The notes under the pieces: model-generated | What the model saw: the letters and a program-made list of their open reading frames with translations, nothing else | Told to the model about the DNA's origin: nothing | Databases searched by the model: none | From: Deltaproteobacteria bacterium | GTDB lineage: Bacteria; Desulfobacterota; Desulfobulbia; Desulfobulbales; Desulfurivibrionaceae | Assembly (NCBI GenBank): GCA_013349295.1 | Contig: DUZW01000001.1 | Location: 124,001-188,000, forward strand | Direction: 5' to 3' | Length of the DNA: 64,000 nucleotides | Shown: positions 36,776 through 46,331 of the stretch, one piece after another | Numbering within the stretch: the stretch's first letter is position 1 | How the letters are laid out: the number at the start of each line of letters is the position of its first letter | Position numbers and translations under genes: made by a program

Positions 36776-39164
36776 TACCCTGAGCAATTTCATTGATGAA
36801 CAGGAAACACCCTTCCTCCTCGAATTCATTTTTTCCATCCCGGCGCCGGAAAGTTCGATTCTGCTGCGCAACGATATCCTCCTCGCCTTTGAGACCTGGG
36901 CCGAAGACCGGGGCCGGACAGAATTGCTCCCCGGTTCCTGGCGCTTTTTGCGCAAGGTCCAGGAGATTCTCTGTCTGGAGGAAGAACGGATCATGGTCTA
37001 TCGGCACCGCAAAGCCAGCTGCCGGCTTTTTGCGATACGAAAGGACAAGGAAGAATTGTTGCGCCTGAACGCCCGGGCCTTTCTCGCCCTCAAGGAACGA
37101 CTGATCAGGCCCGATCTGCCCGCACAGCAAAGGACCATGGAGTTGAATCTCGCGCCATTTTACGATTATGGGCCGAGCCTGAAGGACCCCAATACCATCG
37201 GGCACGGCATCAAGCACCTCAACCGCTATCTTTCCGCCAACCTGGCCAATCAGCCGGACAAATGGCAAAAAGCCCTGTATGAATTCCTGAAGCTCCACCA
37301 GTTACATGGGGTGCAACTCCTCCTGGACGGCGGCAAAATCCGGAACGTCGGGGACCTGGAAACCGCCCTGGAATACGCGCTGGATACGGTGGAGCGTGCC
37401 ACCGGACGCGAAGATATGACCCGCTTGAAAAAAAAGCTGCAAACCCTCGGTTTTCTGGATGGGTGGGGCAGCAGCCCGGCCCGGATTCTTGAGACCATGA
37501 ATCTGTTGCGGGACATTCTTGAACAACCCAATGAAGAAACCCTGGAGGAATTTTTGGCCAGGATCCCCATGGTCTCCAAGGTTGCCCTGATTTCTCCGCA
37601 TGGCTGGTTTGCCCAGGAAAACGTCCTTGGCCGTCCGGACACCGGCGGACAGGTAGTCTACGTGCTCGATCAGGCAAAGGCCCTGGAGCGGTTTCTTGCC
37701 GAGGATCTGAGGAATTCCGGCCTGAATATCGAGCCGATGATTCTCATTGTTACCAGACTCATCCCCGATAATGACGGCACCACTTCGAACCAGAGGCTGG
37801 AAAAGGTTTGGCAGAGCAAAAACGTCTGGATCCTGCGGGTACCTTTCCGGGGCGAAGACAACAAGGTGGTGAATCATTGGCTTTCCCGTTTCAGGGTATG
37901 GCCGTATCTGGATCAATTCGCCATTGATGTCGAACAGGAGCTTCGGAAAGAATTTGGCGGCAGACCCGATCTCATCGTGGGCAATTATTCGGACGGCAAC
38001 CTGGTGGCCACCCTGCTTTCGCAAAACATGGGGGTGACCCAAAGCAACATTGCCCATGCGCTGGAAAAATCCAAGTATCTCTTCAGTGACCTCCATTGGG
38101 AAAATTTCGAGGGCGAATATCATTTTTCCGTTCAATTCATGGCGGACCTCATGGCCATGAACCTGGCGGATTTTATTATTTCCAGCACCAGCCAGGAGAT
38201 CATCGGCACGGATCAGGTCATCGGCCAGTATGAGTCGTACCAGTTTTTCACCATGCCCGGCCTGATGAATGTGACAAGCGGCATCAACCTTTTCCATCCC
38301 CGCTTCAACGTCATCCCCCCCGGCGTTGATCCGACCACCTTCTTCCCCTATACCCAACACAAAAGACGGGACAAGAAGTTGAGCCGGGAACTGGAAGACC
38401 TCCTTTTCAGCCGGGAGGATCAGGACTGCCTGGGGTGTCTGGCCCGACCGGATCTGCCGCCCATCTTCTCCATTGCCCGACTGGACCGGATCAAAAACCT
38501 GACCGGCCTGGTCGAGGCCTACGGCAAGGACCGGGAATTGCGGGGCCGGGCCAACCTGATTGTCATCGCCAGCGTCCTGGATCCGGCCCGCTCCCGTGAT
38601 GGAGAAGAAGCGGCCGAGATCCGAAAGATGCACGGGCTTCTCGAACAGTACGACCTCCACTCCAGCGTCCGCTGGATCGGCACGCTGCTCGGCAAGGAGG
38701 CCACCGGCGAAGTATACAGACTCATGGCCGATCGCCAGGGCATTTTTGTCCAACCCGCCCTGTTCGAGGCCTTCGGCCTCACCATTCTGGAGGCCATGCA
38801 CTCGGGGCTGCCGGTGTTCGTCACCATGTTCGGCGGTCCGGTGGAAATCGTCGAACACGGCAAGTCCGGCTTTCTCATCAACCCTACCAACCCCGAGGCA
38901 ATGACCGCCAATATGGCTGATTTTTTTGCAAGCTGTGCGGAAAACCAAAAATACTGGCAAACAATCGCCAAGGCCGGGATGAAAAGAGCCCAAAGCAATT
39001 TCACCTGGGAACTGTATTGCCGACAATTGACCAGACTCGCCAAGGTGCACGGCTTTTGGCGCTATTCTCAGTCGGCACAGGCAAAGACGCGAATGGCCCA
39101 GTACTGGAATATGCTCTACCAGCTTTACATCAAGGCTCGGTCAGCCGCTATCGCCCGACAGTGA
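36768..39164 (+). CDS. Sucrose synthase
   Basis: This reversibly converts sucrose and NDP to NDP-glucose and fructose. 798 aa, the usual length for the family. The N-terminal 270 residues are the regulatory region (LLEFIFSIPAPESSILLRNDIL). The GT-B core begins VALISPHGWFAQENVLGRPDTGGQVVYVLDQ and includes YSDGNLVATLLSQNMGVTQ, FHPRFNVIPPGVD, FSIARLDRIKNLTGLVEAYG and FEAFGLTILEAMHSGLPVF. ATG 36768 has a GGAGGAG site inside the preceding gene; the frame is open much further upstream, but that part only shadows it. Pairing with the synthase suggests controlled build-up and use of sucrose as osmolyte or reserve. Confidence 0.95.
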   Translation: MTDTLSNFIDEQETPFLLEFIFSIPAPESSILLRNDILLAFETWAEDRGRTELLPGSWRFLRKVQEILCLEEERIMVYRHRKASCRLFAIRKDKEELLRLNARAFLALKERLIRPDLPAQQRTMELNLAPFYDYGPSLKDPNTIGHGIKHLNRYLSANLANQPDKWQKALYEFLKLHQLHGVQLLLDGGKIRNVGDLETALEYALDTVERATGREDMTRLKKKLQTLGFLDGWGSSPARILETMNLLRDILEQPNEETLEEFLARIPMVSKVALISPHGWFAQENVLGRPDTGGQVVYVLDQAKALERFLAEDLRNSGLNIEPMILIVTRLIPDNDGTTSNQRLEKVWQSKNVWILRVPFRGEDNKVVNHWLSRFRVWPYLDQFAIDVEQELRKEFGGRPDLIVGNYSDGNLVATLLSQNMGVTQSNIAHALEKSKYLFSDLHWENFEGEYHFSVQFMADLMAMNLADFIISSTSQEIIGTDQVIGQYESYQFFTMPGLMNVTSGINLFHPRFNVIPPGVDPTTFFPYTQHKRRDKKLSRELEDLLFSREDQDCLGCLARPDLPPIFSIARLDRIKNLTGLVEAYGKDRELRGRANLIVIASVLDPARSRDGEEAAEIRKMHGLLEQYDLHSSVRWIGTLLGKEATGEVYRLMADRQGIFVQPALFEAFGLTILEAMHSGLPVFVTMFGGPVEIVEHGKSGFLINPTNPEAMTANMADFFASCAENQKYWQTIAKAGMKRAQSNFTWELYCRQLTRLAKVHGFWRYSQSAQAKTRMAQYWNMLYQLYIKARSAAIARQ

Positions 39165-39246
39165 TAACGGACCTGAGAAAGCGCTTAATATCAATGGCCT
39201 CGAATATGTTACGAATTCGGGCCACAACACCGACGGACAAGACAAT

Positions 39247-40176
39247 ATGGATTTACTGAACGAATACCTGGGATTCATTGAATGGCAATTGATCGCAAAA
39301 ACCTGTTTCCGGATTGTCTTCATTCTCGTTATTGCCTGGTTTTCCCGATCCATTCTCGATAAGTTGCTGAGCAGCCTGAAGAGTCGCCTCTACGAGCGAG
39401 GGTCGGCGGCCAATGAACCGCGGCTCGAATCGTCCAAGCGGGTTGAAACCCTGATCATGCTGGTCCGGCAGGGGGCGATGTTCGTCCTCTGGCTGATCGT
39501 CGGCCTGGTGCTCCTCAAGGAAATCGGGGTTGAAATCGGCCCCTTTCTGGCCAGCGCCGGAATCGTCGGCCTGGCTGTGGGCTTTGGCGGCCAAAACCTG
39601 GTCCGTGATGTTATTTCTGGTTTTTTCATCATCCTGGAAAACCAGATCCGGGTCGGGGACGTGGCGATCATCAACGGCACCGGCGGGTTGGTGGAAGAGA
39701 TCAATTTTCGCACCATCATCCTGCGGGATGTCGGCGGCGTGGTCCACATCTTTCCAAACGGCGCGGTCAATACCCTCAGCAATCTCACCAAGGAATGGTC
39801 GGCCTATGTCTTCGATATCGGGGTGGCCTACAAGGAAAATACCGATGAGGTGGTCACGATCCTGCAAGAGGTCGGCAGGGAACTGAAAGGAGATGCGCTC
39901 CTCGGCCCGATGATCCTTGAGGAACCCGAGATTTTCGGGGTTGATAAGCTGGATAATTCGGCCGTGATTATCAAGGGCAGGATCAAAACCGTGCCCATCC
40001 AGCAATGGGCGGTGGGGCGTGAGTTTCTCCGCCGGGTCAAGCTGGCTTTCGATGCCCGGGGCATCGAGATTCCCTTTCCGCATCAAACCCTCTACTTCGG
40101 TGAGGCGAGCAAACCGATGGCGGTACAATTGCTTGAGCGGAGGCAACGGCAAGAAAATACGAAAAAAATATCATGA
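39247..40176 (+). CDS. Small-conductance mechanosensitive channel (MscS family)
   Basis: This inner-membrane channel opens on membrane tension and releases solutes after osmotic downshift. 309 aa. Membrane segments at about 17-35, 75-95 and 100-120 are followed by the pore helix GPFLASAGIVGLAVGFGGQNLVRDVISGFFIILENQIRVGD, which matches the MscS signature. The beta domain (VEEINFRTIILRDVGGVVHIFPNG) and the C-terminal alpha/beta part follow. It is 82 bp downstream of sucrose synthase on the same strand, supporting an osmotic role for the whole set. Confidence 0.94.
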   Translation: MDLLNEYLGFIEWQLIAKTCFRIVFILVIAWFSRSILDKLLSSLKSRLYERGSAANEPRLESSKRVETLIMLVRQGAMFVLWLIVGLVLLKEIGVEIGPFLASAGIVGLAVGFGGQNLVRDVISGFFIILENQIRVGDVAIINGTGGLVEEINFRTIILRDVGGVVHIFPNGAVNTLSNLTKEWSAYVFDIGVAYKENTDEVVTILQEVGRELKGDALLGPMILEEPEIFGVDKLDNSAVIIKGRIKTVPIQQWAVGREFLRRVKLAFDARGIEIPFPHQTLYFGEASKPMAVQLLERRQRQENTKKIS

Positions 40177-40243
40177 CCTGAACCTGGATCGGCCCAGAGA
40201 GTAAGGAAACGGAACTACAACCTAGAAAAGGAGAGTGATTACG

Positions 40244-40744
40244 ATGAAGGTTCGCACCCTGTTTTTGCTGATTGTCCTGATTGCAATTACGGCTTTTGCC
40301 GCGCTCAACTGGAGCGCATTCATGACCCAGACCACTCTTTCTTTGGGGGTTGCAAACGTGCAGGCGCCTCTCGGCCTGGTCATGCTCGGGATGTTGGCTT
40401 TTCTCGTGGCCCTGTTCCTTGTCTTTGTGGTCTACCTCCAGACCTCGGTACTCTTCGACGCTCGCCGTAACGCCCGGGAGTTGCAAGCCAGTCGAGAGCT
40501 TGCCGACCAGGCCGAGGCTTCGCGTTTCACCGAACTGCGCGGATTTCTGGAGGTGGAGCTGAAAAAACAGGCCGACCGGGGGGCTGAAGCGAGCGGGGCC
40601 GTGCTGGCAAGACTGGATCAACTCGAGCGTGATCTCCGCGCCGTGGTAGAACAGTCGGAAAACACGCTCAGCGCCTACATCGGCGAACTGGACGACCGGC
40701 TCGAAAAAGGAGCTCTGGGCCAGACTCCCCAAACAACGAGCTGA
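40244..40744 (+). CDS. LapA-domain (DUF1049) membrane protein
   Basis: 166 aa. Two membrane segments (LFLLIVLIAITAFAALNW and GLVMLGMLAFLVALFLVFVVYL) with the linking TQTTLSLGVANVQAPLG match the LapA/DUF1049 domain, whose E. coli member works with LapB in LPS assembly control. The remaining 95 residues are a cytoplasmic coiled coil (ELADQAEASRFTELRGFLEVELKKQ). ATG 40244 was chosen over a GTG at 40235 because AAAAGGAGAG lies at ideal distance from it. It follows the MscS gene after 67 bp. Confidence 0.83.
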   Translation: MKVRTLFLLIVLIAITAFAALNWSAFMTQTTLSLGVANVQAPLGLVMLGMLAFLVALFLVFVVYLQTSVLFDARRNARELQASRELADQAEASRFTELRGFLEVELKKQADRGAEASGAVLARLDQLERDLRAVVEQSENTLSAYIGELDDRLEKGALGQTPQTTS

Positions 40745-40989
40745 TATCACCGCTCGCCCAAGGCCGGATGTCGCGCCTCTTCGATTTGCCGGAGAAACAA
40801 GGGCTCATGGCTTGGCGGAACGCCCTTGCCCCGCACACGTTCTGGTCGGAACCCCATTTTTTCTCGACTGCAAGGGGACGACCACGCTCGATCTTCCCGT
40901 ATTTTTCCCGCATTGCATCCTGACAGGCAATCTGCCATATTTACGGATTAAACGATCTTCCCTTGTGTAATCACCATCAGGTTTTCACC

Positions 40990-41385
40990 ATGCATTTTCT
41001 GCTCATTGACCACGACGTTGTTGCCCGCACCACCCTGAAAAACCACCTTTCCGCCATGTTCACGGACTGCAAGATCAGCGAGGCCCCTAACGGGGCGCAG
41101 GGGCTATTTCAGTTCTTCAAGAAAAAGCCTGACCTCGTCTTTCTGGACATGCTGATGCCGATCATGGATGGCCGGGCCGTGCTGGACGCCCTTTACGAAT
41201 GCTACCGCTGCGGCCAGATCGTCAAAAAACCAAAGGTCGTGCTGGTCTCCATGCTCGACACCATGCAGATTGACCAGATGCATAGCCTGGCCGACAGTGC
41301 GCTGGTAGCGACGGTGGTGAAAAAACCGGTTACCCGCAACCTCCTCCAGCAGATCGAGGAATTTTTCCCCCGCCCCTCGGCCTGA
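40990..41385 (+). CDS. Single-domain response regulator
   Basis: 131 aa, one receiver domain with no output domain. The acidic pocket is seen in LLIDHDVVART, the phospho-acceptor Asp in DLVFLDMLMPIMDG, and the Lys in VVKKPVTRN. An insertion CYRCGQIVKKPK precedes strand 4. ATG 40990 matches the domain start; a TTG at 40963 would add nine residues. The target is not apparent. The next gene is a haem-sensing diguanylate cyclase, and a relic of a second copy of this regulator lies beyond that gene. Confidence 0.88.
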   Translation: MHFLLIDHDVVARTTLKNHLSAMFTDCKISEAPNGAQGLFQFFKKKPDLVFLDMLMPIMDGRAVLDALYECYRCGQIVKKPKVVLVSMLDTMQIDQMHSLADSALVATVVKKPVTRNLLQQIEEFFPRPSA

Positions 41386-41691
41386 CCTTCATCCAAGCCC
41401 CTATTTTTCCAAATAAGGGGACTTAACAAGCCCCACCCTCCTGCCCGATCACATCATCATCGAAATGGCTGACGAAAAATTCCCCCCAACCGCCCCGGCC
41501 TCGATCCAACAGGGCACGATTGCCGCCGACAAGAGAGAGAAACCCGCAGCAGGTTTCCGCCGATCTTTTCCTATGGCCTTAAAATACCGTATATTGTAAA
41601 GTCAGCGGGATATATGTTCGAGTCTGTTTTTCTGGCCCAGGGGTGACCACGTGCAGGCTTGAGCTGTATCACGACAATAAAGGGCCTGCCC
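41386..41691. other. Intergenic region
   Basis: 306 bp between the response regulator and the haem diguanylate cyclase. An imperfect hairpin (AAGCCCCTATTT with AAATAAGGGGACTT, two bulges) at 41395-41424 could end transcription of the regulator. A 23-bp block at 41422-41444 closely resembles 46331-46353. Otherwise nothing recognised. Confidence 0.5.
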
Positions 41692-43485
41692 ATGTTCTTA
41701 CAGGATTTTCTGTATTCCATCCGTTTCCGCCTGCTGGCCAGTCTTTTCGTCCTCCTCGGGCTGTCCATCTCCGTTTCCATGTACGGGATCTGGACCGGCG
41801 AACGGGACCGACAGATGGACATCGCCCGGAAGGAGGCGATGCAGGCCGGACAGATCATCGAAAAAGCACTGCGCACCGCCATGCTCCAGAACAACCGGAA
41901 GGCGATCCATCAATCGGTTGATGACATCCACGCCATCGCCAAGCCTGCGGTGCTCAGCATCCTCTCCTTCGACGGCACCGTCGCGGTTTCCAGTGACCGA
42001 TCCATGGTGGGCAGCCGTTTCAACCGGGATATCGATCCAAGCTGCGTGGCCTGCCACACCACCAAAGGGATGCTCCCCCTGCGCACCGCGGTTTTTCTTG
42101 AAACCGCGACAGGACCCGTGCTGCGCAATATCATCAAGGTTCCCAACGGTCCGGAATGTCACGGCTGCCACCCGCCTTCCCAAAAAAATTGCGGGATTTT
42201 GATGTATGATGTCCCGTTCAGCGACACCATCACGATGCTCCGCACCGTCCTGATCCGGATGGCCTTCACCGGTCTGATCTCCTTCATTTTCCTGATCCTT
42301 GTCCTGTCGTTCATTATCCAGCGCTACGTACACCGCCCGCTGCACCAGCTCATGGAAGGATTCATCCATGTGGGAAGCGGAAATTTCAACCACTGGGTGG
42401 AGGTGAATACCAAGGGGGAATTCCAGGAGATGGCGGACCAGTTCAATGTGATGAGCCGTGCTATCCAGCGCTCCTTTGTGGAGATCAAGGGAAAAAGCTG
42501 GGAAACCACCAGCCTGTACACCTTTGTCCAGCAACTGAGCCGGGCCATCGAGTGGGATCGGTTGCGGCGGCTGATCACCGAGCTCCTCTACGAAACCTTC
42601 AATGCCCGCCATGTGGTGGTATGCCTTGCCCGGGAAAAACATGACCAAACTGTTTACGAGGTCTCCTGGCGGCAAGCCGACGACCAGCGTTACCACCATC
42701 GGGAGTGTGCCCTGCGGATGGATTTCAAGGATCTTCCCTTCTGCGTTATCTCCGAGTGGGAACGCTGGCGGACTGGGGAGCTGCTCTCTCCCTGCTTCAA
42801 CGAAAATGACACCAGGGTCTTTCTTCCCCTCGATTCGAAAAATATCTCCCTGGGTCTGGTGTGTCTGCAGCGGGAAGCAGGCCAACGTTTCAGCGGGGCG
42901 GAAAAGAAGCTGATTATCGCGGTGGGTGAGCAGCTCGGGATTGCCCTGGCCAATGCCCGACTGTACCGCATGGCCATCACCGATGCCCTGACCGAACTGT
43001 ACACCAGGCGGTATTGCGAAACCGCGATACGCAAATTCATTGAAACCCATGAATCCGCTCCGGAGAAAGGCTTCTGTATTCTGATGCTGGATATCGACCA
43101 CTTCAAGCGGGTGAACGACACCCATGGCCACCAGATCGGAGATGAGGTTCTCTCCCAGCTTGCCGGCCTCATTCGTACCAGCATCCGCCACGACGATGTG
43201 GCCTGCCGGTACGGCGGAGAAGAGTTTCTCGTTCTGGTCGCCGATGGACTGGATAAAGGCAAGGAAAGCGCCCAGCGCCTGCGCCAGATCATTGAAAACC
43301 ATGTCTTCAACAGCAGCACCGCGCCGCCGCTGGACATACGCAATACGATCAGTATCGGGGTGGCAAATTTCCCCCTCCACGGCGGAACCGGAGATGAGGT
43401 TATCGGGGCTGCGGATCAAGCCCTTTACGTGGCGAAGGCACGGGGCCGGAACCGGGTGGTCTGTTTCGGGGAAGAGTCCGTCTAA
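41692..43485 (+). CDS. Diguanylate cyclase with two c-type haem motifs, HAMP and GAF
   Basis: This is an inner-membrane c-di-GMP synthase whose periplasmic sensor probably binds covalent haem. 597 aa from ATG 41692. Membrane segments lie at about 10-32 and 185-210. Between them, CXXCH occurs twice: C118-VA-C121-H122 and C156-HG-C159-H160. Then come a HAMP region (about 205-265), a GAF domain (about 280-420) and a GGDEF domain with DIDHFKRVND, I-site RHDD and active site GGEEF. The layout suggests redox or gas sensing in the periplasm, signalled by c-di-GMP. It follows the response regulator on the same strand. Confidence 0.92.
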   Translation: MFLQDFLYSIRFRLLASLFVLLGLSISVSMYGIWTGERDRQMDIARKEAMQAGQIIEKALRTAMLQNNRKAIHQSVDDIHAIAKPAVLSILSFDGTVAVSSDRSMVGSRFNRDIDPSCVACHTTKGMLPLRTAVFLETATGPVLRNIIKVPNGPECHGCHPPSQKNCGILMYDVPFSDTITMLRTVLIRMAFTGLISFIFLILVLSFIIQRYVHRPLHQLMEGFIHVGSGNFNHWVEVNTKGEFQEMADQFNVMSRAIQRSFVEIKGKSWETTSLYTFVQQLSRAIEWDRLRRLITELLYETFNARHVVVCLAREKHDQTVYEVSWRQADDQRYHHRECALRMDFKDLPFCVISEWERWRTGELLSPCFNENDTRVFLPLDSKNISLGLVCLQREAGQRFSGAEKKLIIAVGEQLGIALANARLYRMAITDALTELYTRRYCETAIRKFIETHESAPEKGFCILMLDIDHFKRVNDTHGHQIGDEVLSQLAGLIRTSIRHDDVACRYGGEEFLVLVADGLDKGKESAQRLRQIIENHVFNSSTAPPLDIRNTISIGVANFPLHGGTGDEVIGAADQALYVAKARGRNRVVCFGEESV

Positions 43486-43499
43486 TCGGGCAAGGCGCG

Positions 43500-43690
43500 A
43501 CGAAGATGGCCCGGCCGGTCTTGATCGGTATCGGCTGGCCGGGCCCAGTGCAGAACGCTCTGTAGATCGAGCGGAAGCATCCCTGGCCGATAATCCGCTG
43601 GTGGGAACAACGAGCCAAAAGCCGGTTCCCCGCAACCTCCTCCGGCAGATCGGAAAACTTCCCCCCTCCAAAAGGCCTTATCCCCACCCC
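43500..43690 (+). pseudogene. Decayed 3' part of a response-regulator gene
   Basis: The frame at 43562 onward reads VDRAEASLADNPLVG, then TTSQKPVPRNLLRQIGKL, closely matching the C-terminus of the intact regulator at 41.0-41.4 kb (MHSLADSALVA, then TVVKKPVTRNLLQQIEEF). At DNA level the shared block around CCCGCAACCTCCTCC is largely identical. The preceding strand-like sequence (RPVLIGIGWPG) is in another frame, so a frameshift separates them, and the front half with the Asp is gone. It lies directly after the haem diguanylate cyclase. Confidence 0.65.
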
Positions 43691-43901
43691 CGCCGCTTCC
43701 ACCACTGGACTGCGGCCCTCCCCTCCCGCGCAAAACCGATCCGTGCCCCCGAGTCCTTCGCCCGATTCCGCCAGCCTTATTTCCATGAAAAATTTGATTT
43801 GCCCTCAATGAAAATGATACAAAAAAATAGAGGGGAGCCGTGGGACGGTGGCGCCAATTCCCCCGCACACCACATTGAACTTCAAGAAGGAAGGCCAAAG
43901 C

Positions 43902-46241
43902 ATGAGTGACGCAAGCCGTTCGTACCTTTTGCCGATTTTACCGCTGAAAAATACGGTCGCCTTCCCCAACGTCACGATCCCTATTTCCGTTGAAAGGCCG
44001 CTTATCGTCGCGGCGGTTGAGGAAGCGCTTGCCAGCGAGCATAAAATGGTGGGCGTGTTTGCCCAGCGAGATTCAGAAATCGATGCCCCCCGAGCCGAAG
44101 ATCTTTTCACCATCGGGACCTCAGCGGTCATTCAGCTTATTGCCCGGTTCGGCCAGAAAATGCAGATCATCATCAACGGCATGGAACGGGTTGAAATTGC
44201 AGGGTTCGAGCAGGTCACCCCATTCCTGAAAGCGCGCCTGAAACCCCTGCAACTCTCCGTGACACAAGGGATTGAAGCCGAAGCATTGCAGCGGGAAGTG
44301 ATGGACCTGGCCGGATCATATTTTGCCCTTGGCCATCCCGAGGTACAATTGGATTTCTCTTCTTTTGTTCCTCCAGGCGAGGATTTCATGAAGCTGGTGT
44401 ATCCCCTGGCCAAACTGCTCAGGCTTAACCTCGACCAGGAACAAGCCCTGCTGGAAGCGCCCGGCAACATCGCGGTAATGACCCTGCTCCGTGAATACCT
44501 CAACCACGAGGTGCAGGTTCTGGAAGTCCGTAAAAAAATAGCCGATCAGACCCAAGAAAAAATGAGCCGGGAGCAACGCGAATATATTCTGCGCCAGCAG
44601 CTCCAAGCCATCCAGAATGAATTGGGCGAAGGGAATACGCCGGAGACGGAATTGGCGGAGGTGCGCAAGCGTTTGGAGCTGCTCTCCTTGCCCGAAGGGG
44701 TGAGCAGCGAAGTGAAAAAGGAACTAACCCGCCTGGAACAGATTCCCCATATTTCACCCGAATACCAGGTCTCCCGGTCTCATCTGGATCTGGTGCTGGA
44801 ACTGCCTTGGGATACAACGACAACCGATAATCTCGATCTCCATAACGCCAGGCAGGTGCTTGACGAGGACCATTACGACCTCAAGGAGATCAAGGAACGG
44901 ATCATTGAGCAGCTGGCGGTAATGCTGCTGAACCCCGAGGCCAAGGCCCCGATTCTCTGCTTTGTGGGGCCGCCGGGCGTAGGGAAAACGTCTCTGGGCC
45001 AGTCCATCGCCAGGGCGCTGGGAAGGAAGTTCGAGCATTTCAGCCTCGGCGGCATGCACGACGAAGCCGAGCTGCGCGGCCATCGGAGAACTTATATCGG
45101 GGCCATGCCGGGCCGGATTATCCAGGCGCTCCGGCGGGCCGGAACGAGAAACCCCTTATTGATGCTCGATGAAATCGATAAGCTGGGCCGCGATTTCAGG
45201 GGCGACCCGGCGGCAGCCCTCATGGAAATCCTTGATCCTGCCCAAAACAACACCTTCCGCGACAACTATCTCGATCTGCCCTTTGATCTTTCCAAGGTCT
45301 TTTTTATCACCACGGCCAATACCACCGATTCGATTCCCAAGCCGTTGCTCGACCGGATGGAACTTTTGCGCTTGAGCGGCTACAGCGATGAAGAAAAGAT
45401 AGAGATTGCCCACCGCTATCTCTTTCCCCGGCAACGCAAGGAGGCGGGCCTGAGTGAAGAACGCTTTCTGGTATCGGATGAAACCCTGATCGCCATTATC
45501 GGCCGCTACACCCGGGAAGCGGGGGTGCGGGAACTCGAAAGAATGCTGGGCCGCCTGGCCCGCAAGGTTGCGGTGCGATGCGCCGAGGGCTTGACCGAGC
45601 CGGTTGCCGTTGGCCGCGACGATCTTGCCGAGATGCTTGGCCCGGAACGATTCTTTGTCGAGCAGCTGCGCCGGGAACTCCCTTGCGGGGTAGCGACGGG
45701 ATTGGCCTGGACGGAATCGGGCGGCGATGTCTTGTACGTCGAGGCCATCGAGCTGCCCAAGGGGAAAAAATTCCTCATTACCGGCCATCTTGGCGAGGTG
45801 ATGAAGGAGTCCGCCATGGCTGCCAACAGCTACATTATTTCCCACGGCGTCCCTCTCGGGATCAAGCACCCAAAGGAGTCGGTGCATATCCATGTGCCGG
45901 CGGGCGCCATCCCCAAGGATGGCCCCTCCGCCGGGGTAACCATGGCCTGCGCCCTTGCTTCCCTCCATACCGGGCACCCTGCACGCAAGGATACGGCCAT
46001 GACCGGGGAAATCACCCTGAGCGGCTTGGTACTGCCGGTGGGCGGCATCAAGGAAAAAATTCTCGCCGCCCGACGGGCCGGAATAACGCGGGTGATTCTG
46101 CCCACGAAAAACAGAAAGGATCTTGTTGATCTGCCGAAACATGTCCGGACGGAAATGGAATTCATTTTCTGCGAACGGATCGAGGACGTGTTGCAGGCGG
46201 CAATCCCCGGCCTGAAAAAAGATGGCAAACCGTCGCATTAA
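43902..46241 (+). CDS. lon: ATP-dependent protease Lon
   Basis: This soluble AAA+ serine protease degrades misfolded and regulatory proteins. 779 aa. The N-terminal substrate domain (LPILPLKNTVAFPNVTIPI) is followed by a coiled coil, the AAA+ module with Walker A GPPGVGKT at 356-363 and Walker B LLMLDEID, and the protease domain with catalytic Ser676 in PKDGPSAGV and the Lys in VGGIKEKILAA. ATG 43902 has AAGAAGGAAGG upstream; the frame continues open for 18 codons before it. Slightly shorter than E. coli Lon but typical. No heat-shock promoter was recognised upstream. Confidence 0.96.
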   Translation: MSDASRSYLLPILPLKNTVAFPNVTIPISVERPLIVAAVEEALASEHKMVGVFAQRDSEIDAPRAEDLFTIGTSAVIQLIARFGQKMQIIINGMERVEIAGFEQVTPFLKARLKPLQLSVTQGIEAEALQREVMDLAGSYFALGHPEVQLDFSSFVPPGEDFMKLVYPLAKLLRLNLDQEQALLEAPGNIAVMTLLREYLNHEVQVLEVRKKIADQTQEKMSREQREYILRQQLQAIQNELGEGNTPETELAEVRKRLELLSLPEGVSSEVKKELTRLEQIPHISPEYQVSRSHLDLVLELPWDTTTTDNLDLHNARQVLDEDHYDLKEIKERIIEQLAVMLLNPEAKAPILCFVGPPGVGKTSLGQSIARALGRKFEHFSLGGMHDEAELRGHRRTYIGAMPGRIIQALRRAGTRNPLLMLDEIDKLGRDFRGDPAAALMEILDPAQNNTFRDNYLDLPFDLSKVFFITTANTTDSIPKPLLDRMELLRLSGYSDEEKIEIAHRYLFPRQRKEAGLSEERFLVSDETLIAIIGRYTREAGVRELERMLGRLARKVAVRCAEGLTEPVAVGRDDLAEMLGPERFFVEQLRRELPCGVATGLAWTESGGDVLYVEAIELPKGKKFLITGHLGEVMKESAMAANSYIISHGVPLGIKHPKESVHIHVPAGAIPKDGPSAGVTMACALASLHTGHPARKDTAMTGEITLSGLVLPVGGIKEKILAARRAGITRVILPTKNRKDLVDLPKHVRTEMEFIFCERIEDVLQAAIPGLKKDGKPSH

Positions 46242-46331
46242 TCCGACTCTGCTCCGACACACCCGAGAAATTATCCTTTCAGGCCGGGTGAACCGCACCC
46301 CCACCCTGGCGTCCCTTCCCGGAAAGGATGC

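Noticed and set aside
34595-36994. A 799-codon open frame on the minus strand
   Set aside because: It is the complement of the sucrose-phosphate synthase gene; the sense strand has full family motifs and a ribosome site, and the antisense translation matches nothing known.
37302-39050. A 582-codon open frame on the minus strand
   Set aside because: Antisense shadow of sucrose synthase produced by high GC at third codon positions.
41698-43671. A 657-codon open frame on the minus strand
   Set aside because: Antisense shadow of the haem diguanylate cyclase; no recognisable domain.
43482-43898. 138-codon minus-strand frame before lon
   Set aside because: Composition is Arg/Gly-rich shadow type, and the plus strand of the same stretch carries the response-regulator relic.
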